Assembly: GCA_002803225.1 (NCBI GenBank)
Contig: NXFV01001251.1
Location: 62,001-126,000, forward strand
Source: Gamarada debralockiae
Taxonomy: Eukaryota > Ascomycota > Leotiomycetes > Helotiales > Hyphodiscaceae
Reading direction: 5' to 3'
DNA: 64,000 nt
The notes below the pieces were generated by a model. It had not been told where the DNA came from. It was given only the letters and a program-made list of their open reading frames with translations, and made no database searches. How positions within the stretch are numbered: position 1 is the first letter of the stretch; each line of letters opens with the position of its first letter. A program made the translations under genes and the position numbers. Shown one piece after another: positions 57,953 to 64,000 of this stretch.

Positions 57953-59873
57953 ATGGCCCCATCCGCCGTCTCAGAGGTAAGTTCTTCCAAGGGAGATTTC
58001 CCTATATGAGGGAGGTTCTTCAGACAATCTGGATCTTCCACGCAGGGTGAGCAAACGGTGTTCTGCGGGCTTTTGCAGAGCATGGCCCACAAGTTCACTC
58101 TGTTGAGAAGATTCAGGATGTCAGGTGGAGTGAATCATTGCTGACCGATGAATTACAGTTGCCAACCTACGATCATGTGGCCCTCAAGACTCACCTTGCC
58201 CACCGCACAGCTCCAAAGTCTAATGGGGCAACAACTACAAACGGCATGGAGAAAACTGTTTACCTCTTGGATCGCAACATCCACAAGTCTTTCCCTGTGA
58301 TCGTGGGTGGAAAGGGCAATTACCAGTAGTAAGTATCCCTCGGGGCAATGCCCATCCACTGCTGTTCGAAACGTTGAGTGATACACTCACTTTCCCTTCG
58401 TTCGCGAGACCTGCTAAACTCTAACATTCTCTCGCGATTGAGCGATCACTAACTCTGAACTTTTATAGCACCAACGACGGACGCACCATATTCGATTCGA
58501 CTGCCGGCGCTGCAGTCTCTTGCTTAGGCCATGGGGACAAGAGAGTCATTCAGGCTATCACTCGACAAATGGGGACTGGTATTACATATATTTGCACAGC
58601 CTTCTTCGGTAACAGCGTTGTGGAGGCTCTTTGTAAAGAGATTATCAATGGTACTGGTAGACAGATGGCAAGAGTGTACTTGACTGGTTCCGGTATGTCT
58701 ATATGCTTGTTGGATCCTGCAAACAAACACTCTACTGACTATATCAAGGTTCCGAGGCAATGGAAGCTACTGTCAAGCTTTCTCGACAATACTTCTATGA
58801 GAAGGACAAGAATACGCCTCGGGTCAACTTCATCGCACGAGAGGGCTCATACCATGGAAACACACTTGGTGCCCTTGGTGTCTCCGGACACGTTGGCCGC
58901 AGAGCACCTTATTTGCCCTTCCTCACGGAGAACGTCCATCACGTATCTTCTTGCAACTTCTACCGTCAACGCCAGGGCCGTGAGTCCATCGACGCCTTTG
59001 TGGCTCGAAAGGCGGCGGAGCTCGATGCTAAGTTCCAAGAATTGGGCCCGGAGACCGTCATCGGTTTCATCGCAGAACCTATCGTTGGCGCTGCACTAGG
59101 TTGCGTACCCTATGTTCCAGGTTACTTGAAGGCTATGCGAAAGGTGTGTCACAAGTATGGTGCTCTTTTCATCCTCGATGAGGTGATGTGTGGTATGGGC
59201 CGCTCGGGTACTTTGCACGCTTGGCAAGGAGAAGGGGTCGCACCAGATTTGCAAACTGTTGGAAAGGGCCTGGGAGGTGGTTATCAGCCGATTGCCGCTG
59301 TCTTGATTTCCAAAAAGGTCGTCGACGCACTCTCAGATGGTAGTGGACAATTTGTTCACGGACAGACTTACCAGGGTATGCCTGTGCAGGCTGCTGCCGC
59401 ACTCGAGGTCCAGAAAATCGTGCGGGAGCAAAACTTGTGCGACAATGTCCGCATTCAAGGAGATTACCTGGGCCAGCTTCTCAAGGAACTGTTGGGTGAT
59501 CATCCAAACGTTGGTGACATTCGCGGGAAGGGTCTATTTTGGGGGTATGTATTTCTCCGAATCCGCTTGGCTGCATTCCTCTTCTTGAATTGAGCGACTG
59601 CTGACTCCGCAATTTCACAGACTCGAGTTCGTCAAGGACAAAGAGGCCAAAGAACCCTTCGATCCCAAACTCGGCGTCGCTCAGAAGGTGCACGAACTTG
59701 CGCTCTCAGAACCGCACAACATGACGATTTACCCTGGAACCGGTACCGCCGATGGCGTCTCAGGAGACCATGTGATGCTTTGCCCTTCCTACATCGTAAC
59801 TGGAGAGGATATCCAGCATATCGCCCACACTACTGCGGCCGTAGTCAACGAGTTCTTCGCTCACCATATGTAA
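57953..59873 (+). CDS. class III PLP-dependent aminotransferase
   Basis: Five exons (57953-57976, 58159-58328, 58469-58692, 58749-59544, 59621-59873) encode 488 residues. The order of features is DSTAGAAVSCLGHGDKRV, TGSGSEAMEATVKLSRQY (split by intron 3), REGSYHGNTLGALGVSGH, then the cofactor region FILDEVMCGMGRSGTLHAW with the Asp that pairs with the pyridine nitrogen, and TVGKGLGGGYQPIAAVL with the Schiff-base Lys near residue 312. The end is GDHVMLCPSYIVTGEDI. This is the ornithine/GABA/acetylornithine aminotransferase superfamily; the amino donor cannot be told and no mitochondrial signal is evident. Introns 1, 2 and 5' leader are unusually long (182 and 140 bases for the introns), and introns 1, 2 and 4 share a repeat unit with Sec39 introns. 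Confidence 0.9.
57977..58158 (+). repeat. introner-like intron 1 of the aminotransferase gene
   Basis: This 182-base intron holds a weaker copy: TTCACTCTGTTGAGAAGATT at about 58093-58112, compared with TTTCACTCCTGTTGAGCGATT in Sec39 intron 2. Its end, ATTGCTGACCGATGAATTACAG, parallels the shared branch-site and acceptor block. Confidence 0.5.
58329..58468 (+). repeat. introner-like intron 2 of the aminotransferase gene
   Basis: This 140-base intron has two cores, TTGAGTGAT (58374-58382) and TTGAGCGATC (58438-58447), 64 bases apart. The second runs into CACTAACTCTG and the acceptor TTTTATAG, as in the Sec39 introns. Confidence 0.65.
59545..59620 (+). repeat. introner-like intron 4 of the aminotransferase gene, single unit
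   Basis: This 76-base intron has one core, TTGAGCGACT (59590-59599), followed by GCTGACTCCGC and the acceptor AATTTCACAG, and is preceded by a CATTCCTCTTCT stretch. It looks like the minimal one-unit form. Confidence 0.65.
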
Positions 59874-60099
59874 AGGATTGTTAGGATCTTTGATCAAAAG
59901 TCTGGGTTATGGTTTGGCGGTATTTGTGCTTTTGATCTGCTCTTAATCTTCCATTTCAATTGTACTATTCCAACTATGAAAGGTTTCAGTACATAGAATA
60001 GATGATAATCAAGGCAAGGAATTCTCAACACGCATCCAGAATATCTTCATCCTGTCTTCACTACTGCAATAGCTCGTGGAGGAAGTCTCGCTTAAATCT

Positions 60100-60860
60100 T
60101 AATCCGTAGGTGTGCAACGAATCGAAGAAGAGAAAGTGTGATTGGACGATCCAAGGACGTGATTTGGAATTCAGAAAAAGGGGATTATGTCAATGATTGG
60201 CTGAATCGGCTATCTGACGAGAAACTTAGATGTGCAACAAAACTGAAAGTTAAAAGAGAGTTATACACGTGACGAGTGAACTCAGGGACGTGGCAGAAGA
60301 CGTGGCAGAAATCTCAGATGTGCAACAAAATCTTCAAACTCATCTTCAGCACACTACCCCATTCATGAATGTGTTCATATATTAACCTCACCTCTCAAGA
60401 CTTTTGTTGACATCGGAGTTTTTAACGTCATTGTTCTCTGCTGGAGTCTACCACTTTTCACTATCTCGGCGAATCACACGGATCAAAGATGCTCCCTCAT
60501 TTTGTTGCACATCTGAGATATCTGCTGGAAGATTCTTCCTCCGATGCTGAGGACCGGCCAATCATACGTTGTCATCTCAGGCAATGAAGTTTCGTTGCAT
60601 ATCTCATTTTCCGCTACAGCAAATACTCCCTCCGAAGACTTAGGACTGGCCAATCACGATTTGATATCAAAGGTTGAGAACTTTCGTTGCACATCTCATT
60701 TCCCGTTAAGCTGTTACGTTGCCGCTAGTTCCCCCCTTTCAATGCAGCAAACCACGTGAAGCACACAACGAACAACAAGCGATTATAGAGATATAATGTG
60801 GCAAGCACTTCTGGGACTAAGGTGTCGCTTTTGTAGATGTGCAACAAAAAATCTGGGGTC
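60100..60860. repeat. mirrored array of AGATGTGCAACAAAA repeats
   Basis: Seven copies of a 15-base word were counted. Forward copies are at about 60108-60120 (variant), 60228-60242, 60316-60330 and 60835-60849. Inverted copies are at 60500-60514, 60590-60604 and 60682-60696. The inverted ones have a period of about 91 bases and also share GGCCAATCA. Forward units carry TGATTGG, the complement. The left and right groups therefore form a large imperfect inverted repeat around 60410. Confidence 0.7.
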
Positions 60861-61506
60861 AGACAGCTAGCGTACTTAAGACGTGGTGAAGAGTGGACAA
60901 ATAATAGAGAGGGCCAGGAGCAGCTAAGGTGACAGGAGAGATCCCAGAAATCGCTCGCTCCTGAACGACACCACTGCAGACCAACAATGAATGAGCTGAA
61001 AGATAGATTTGAGATAATCTCAGGCCAGCGAAGCCTTGCACATCTGAAAATAATTTCAAACAGAATTAAGCTATACCCCATTGTACTTGCAATTTTGCGA
61101 TGTCTCTCCTCATATTTCCAAGTAGCTTCTGGCTTCAAACAGGAAGTTTCTTCACATCAAAGTCTCCTTGCTCAGCTCATCAAGTGGACTGGCCTTTGAT
61201 GGCATGTGCGGTGTCAGACGGCAAGCCAAGAAGAGAATAACAAAGGATTCTTAGCAAGACGCGAAATCAGCAAGCTCTTGTTCGATGTAGAAAATTGCGA
61301 AAAGTGCAACACATCGTGATGCATGCCGACAAAGCTCCTGTGAGAGCCGGACGATAGGCTGTAGCAAGCCATATCTTCTTTGTCTATGTAGAAATATAGA
61401 GAGCCCCATTTCTCTGCTCCTGTTATCCCCAGGAACTATTCATCGGCCTCCCAGAAGTCTAAGAGAAAGCACCTATCAAGACCCCACTTGCGAAGCCTAA
61501 ACCCCG
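60861..61506. other. intergenic, promoter of the next gene
   Basis: No coding signal was found. A weaker related word (AAGTGCAACACATC) lies near 61300. The final 60 bases are the likely leader of the gene at 61507. Confidence 0.45.
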
Positions 61507-62112
61507 ATGGCGGATACCACCAACTCCAAAAATTCCAACGTTGCGGAAGACATCCCCTTCCCAAATCTTTTCGCCAAGGACATTCCTTCTATCTCGCCTC
61601 CAAGCATCAACGGAGAAGATGTCAGGATTTACACCAAGGGACGCCATATGAACAGCGTCGGGCCATTTACTTCGACGAGCTTCGAATTCTTCAATCAAAC
61701 ACGCAGGAAGTCAAGCACGAGCTCCCAACAGCCCATACGGAGCAGGAAGCTAAGCGTCAGGTTACAACAGTCTGTTGAGATACCGAACAAGAAGCGCAAG
61801 GTCCGAGACCAAGATTCCGAAGCAGAAGATGAGGCTCAGAAGGAGGAGGACGAGAAGAAGAAAGTTGACAACGCAGAAGAGATGGAAATGGGAAGTGAGC
61901 TCTTCGATCTGGTGAAGGAGTGGATCGATCCCCTGCTTGACCTAACGATGGATTCTCCGCAGAGGATCAAGAAGAAGATGTTGCAGTTGCGGATGTGTGT
62001 CGAGAAAGCCTTGAAGAGAGACAAGCTCACGGCGGGCGAGGAGAAGATGCTGAAGGATGCCATTCAGAGGGTTAAGGAGGACGCTGATGATGATGAGGGC
62101 ATTTTGGTGTAG
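61507..62112 (+). CDS. hypothetical basic/acidic protein, probably nuclear
   Basis: This single-exon gene encodes 201 residues. The N-terminal half is disordered, with FTSTSFEFFNQTRRKSSTSS and a basic cluster (PNKKRKVRDQD) that fits a nuclear localisation signal. Next comes an acidic stretch (DSEAEDEAQKEEDEKKK), then a predicted helical C-terminal domain (LFDLVKEWIDPLLDLTMDSP, IKKKMLQLRMCVEKALKRDKL, GEEKMLKDAIQRVKEDADDD). No family is recognised. The regular helical pattern and good ATG context (CCGATGG) support a real gene. It converges on the peroxiredoxin-like gene. Confidence 0.65.
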   Translation: MADTTNSKNSNVAEDIPFPNLFAKDIPSISPPSINGEDVRIYTKGRHMNSVGPFTSTSFEFFNQTRRKSSTSSQQPIRSRKLSVRLQQSVEIPNKKRKVRDQDSEAEDEAQKEEDEKKKVDNAEEMEMGSELFDLVKEWIDPLLDLTMDSPQRIKKKMLQLRMCVEKALKRDKLTAGEEKMLKDAIQRVKEDADDDEGILV

Positions 62113-62591
62113 GGTACGCTTTTGGCGGGCATTGAGGGTTGGGCGACATGATGAAGACCCAATGAAGGCTGGGTAACAGATTATGGACTTATTTGGAGGG
62201 TCTGTTTTGGTATCATTATTTATTACAATATACACATCGATGAGTTCATTCCTGTCATGAAATATAACTTACCCGCCGTGCAACTCCCGCAGAGAATCTG
62301 TACTAGCAAATTGAAATCATCCAAACGAAATTGGTGATTGATAGCCAACGGAGTAACTACTCATTCCTCTTCATTATGGCTCTCAACTATTGATGTCTTC
62401 CCAATTACTGACTGTTGATTTTGGACATACTATAGTGTATTTTTCATTCCGGCGTTGAAAGAGTGATGTAAGGGTCCCGCTCACGGCGTTGACAAGACCT
62501 CCCTTATTGAGAGCCAGTAGCAAAATATCGTCGCAATAACCCCCAACTCCAACGCCCGCTTAAACTCGATGCAGGAACCTAAAGCTAGTAT
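62113..62591. other. intergenic between convergent genes
   Basis: About 480 bases of shared 3' sequence, T- and A-rich at 62200-62240. No coding signal was seen. Confidence 0.5.
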
Positions 62592-63173
62592 TCAGACACC
62601 AACTCCGACCGACTTAAGCGCCTCTTGGAAGTCGGGAATATCACCAGCCGCTTTCGCGACCTTAGACCATTTCACCACGCCATCCCCGTCTACAGCAAAG
62701 CTGCCAGCCATCTGCCAACGACTTCCGCTTTCCGTAGGCTTATTCCATATTCCCTGTTGTTTGCCTAGCTTGTACGCCGAGTACATCGACCAAGGGTTGA
62801 GAACATGCCAGGCGCTCGAGACTCCCAATCCCCATTGTGCGTATATCTCCCTCTCCGTATCCACGATAACCTGTGTATCCCATTCTCCGCCAACGGCAAT
62901 GACCCATTTATCCGTAGCTTGTTCGTCTGAATGTGATACGGCGACGAAGTTGACTTCTTTGTTCTTATTTGCGTAGTTGCGTAGTTCTTGGAAGGTCTTC
63001 TCGGCGAAAGGGCAGCCACAGTGGCGGAGGAAGGTTACGATCGTTGGCCTGCCATTCGCATTGGGCATTGGCAGCTTTGAAGAAGATGGAGCCTTTGAAC
63101 CTACTTCTGGTGCTGGAGAAGTAGTGACTGCCGTTGGACTCATCCATGAGTTGAGCTCTTGTTGGAACGTCAT
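62592..63173 (-). CDS. peroxiredoxin-like 2 / AhpC-TSA-2 family protein
   Basis: This single-exon gene encodes 193 residues with a thioredoxin fold. PTIVTFLRHCGCPFAEKTFQEL contains the CxxC-like CGCPF motif after a beta strand. VNFVAVSHSDEQATDKW, QVIVDTEREIYAQWGLG and QMAGSFAVDGDGVVKWSKVA follow the order of the AhpC/TSA antioxidant (PRXL2-like) family. Fungal members are presumed redox proteins, but substrates are poorly known. The ATG at 63173 is preceded in frame by five more codons from a GTG, so 63173 is taken as start. There is no signal peptide. Confidence 0.85.
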   Translation of the reverse strand: MTFQQELNSWMSPTAVTTSPAPEVGSKAPSSSKLPMPNANGRPTIVTFLRHCGCPFAEKTFQELRNYANKNKEVNFVAVSHSDEQATDKWVIAVGGEWDTQVIVDTEREIYAQWGLGVSSAWHVLNPWSMYSAYKLGKQQGIWNKPTESGSRWQMAGSFAVDGDGVVKWSKVAKAAGDIPDFQEALKSVGVGV

Positions 63174-64000
63174 GGCTTTCAGGGCCACCCGTAGTGATTG
63201 GAATACAAGATATCAATCATCCACTCCCTTCCAACGATTATACTTTCGGGTAGTCCTTGGACGACAGAGAACGTAATTCGCTCGTCCTGATTGAGCAACT
63301 GATCTCGAGGGTATCAGTAGAAGTCCGTAGATCTTCGATAAGCCGCTGTTCGTCGCGGAAAGTGTGCTGAATGGTTCGAGAAAGGGAGTATGGTGGTCGC
63401 GGTGCTGCTATTCTTTGGGTAACGCAGATTCAGAATTGCGTATGTGGGTATGCGGGTGTTTCCGACAAATTTGTATAGAGATTCGTTGTAAGGTTGTCAA
63501 TGCGTCGGTATGACGACGTAGAATGGTGGGGTAGATGAAGCTATCTGCAAAAGGTCCTTTCCCCCGTAACAGCGTTGGTGGCACCATCACATGCTTGTTT
63601 TAAAATCAAAAATTTGAGGCTGAAATAATTTCAAAACTTTCCAATACTTCTAATAACTTTAACTTGACTTGGTGAAGAAACGATTTGTGTGAAAATATTT
63701 GTCCTCTCAAGTGAAAATCCATCAAGCTGATGTTTGAGCAAGGATTGTGGAACTCTGCATGCCCACTCTTTCCAAATTATTTGTGCAATCCAAAGCCCGC
63801 CCACTCAATCATCGGCCATGCATGAGATTATTACTCTTCAGCTAGGACAGAGGAGTAACTACCTTGCTACCCATTTCTGGAACACACAAGTAAGGAGGCA
63901 TCTTTGGCGTTCCTGCGCCCTTGGCTAAAACCCTTCAGGAATCATATTTCACCTACTCCCCCGACCAAGAGTCTGTGGTTGACCATGATGTCCACTTTCG
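63174..64000. other. right end, promoter of the peroxiredoxin-like gene, nothing else recognised
   Basis: About 830 bases without a supported gene. A TTTTAAAATCAAAA-type AT-rich patch lies near 63600. A frame of 64 codons at 63734-63928 has no support. Confidence 0.5.

Noticed and set aside
58693..58748. Aminotransferase intron 3 as another introner-like copy
   Set aside because: It shares only a CTACTGAC branch region; no TTGARCGATT core is present.

Overview
The window is nuclear DNA of a filamentous ascomycete (Pezizomycotina). The evidence is many short introns of 46-80 bases with GT..AG ends and CTAAC-like branch sites, compact intergenic gaps, and typical mould families (FAS1 adhesin-like protein, glutaminase A, Sec39, dynactin p62, DUF3295-like and DUF8004-like proteins, a fungal SLATT protein, STAND-type N-terminus with ankyrins). 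Overall resemblance of the proteins points to Leotiomycetes (Helotiales-like); this placement is inference and no species can be named. No tRNA, rRNA, CRISPR array or intact transposon was recognised.

Layout. 0-12.3 kb: a DUF3295-like acidic/proline-rich protein, a hypothetical protein, a short-chain dehydrogenase, a STAND-N/ankyrin/membrane protein and a hotdog thioesterase-like membrane protein. 12.3-17.9 kb: a gene-poor block with only small uncertain ORFs. 17.9-22.1 kb: a Myb/SANT-like protein, Ap4A phosphorylase (ATP adenylyltransferase) and a secreted cysteine-containing protein. 23.1-28.9 kb: a GPI-type two-FAS1-domain surface protein, a decayed protein kinase, a SLATT-type two-helix membrane protein and a second dehydrogenase. 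29.5-37.6 kb: secreted glutaminase A, a Tra2/SR-like RRM protein and a conserved fungal protein; the last two each need a GC-AG intron. 39.7-52.7 kb: Sec39 (ER tethering), a DUF8004-like protein, dynactin p62 and ribosomal protein eS7. 53.3-63.2 kb: a probable relic gene, a class III aminotransferase, a mirrored repeat island, a basic/acidic hypothetical protein and a peroxiredoxin-like 2 protein.

The genes are a normal mixture of housekeeping and accessory functions with separate promoters; no secondary-metabolite cluster or operon-like unit is visible. The most unusual signal is a repeat unit of about 50-75 bases with a core like TTGAACGATTGCTAAC. It forms most of two introns of the Sec39 gene (five and two tandem copies) and parts of three introns and the leader of the aminotransferase 15 kb away, with further copies in both orientations downstream of Sec39. 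It looks like an introner-like element family that carries its own branch site. Other items are two GC-AG introns fixed by reading frame, several stop-free introns of 3n length that inflate naive ORFs, a kinase relic with several independent lesions, and a mirrored array of AGATGTGCAACAAAA repeats at 60.1-60.85 kb. Exon coordinates were derived by hand from reading frame, splice consensus and family resemblance; total CDS lengths were checked to be multiples of three.
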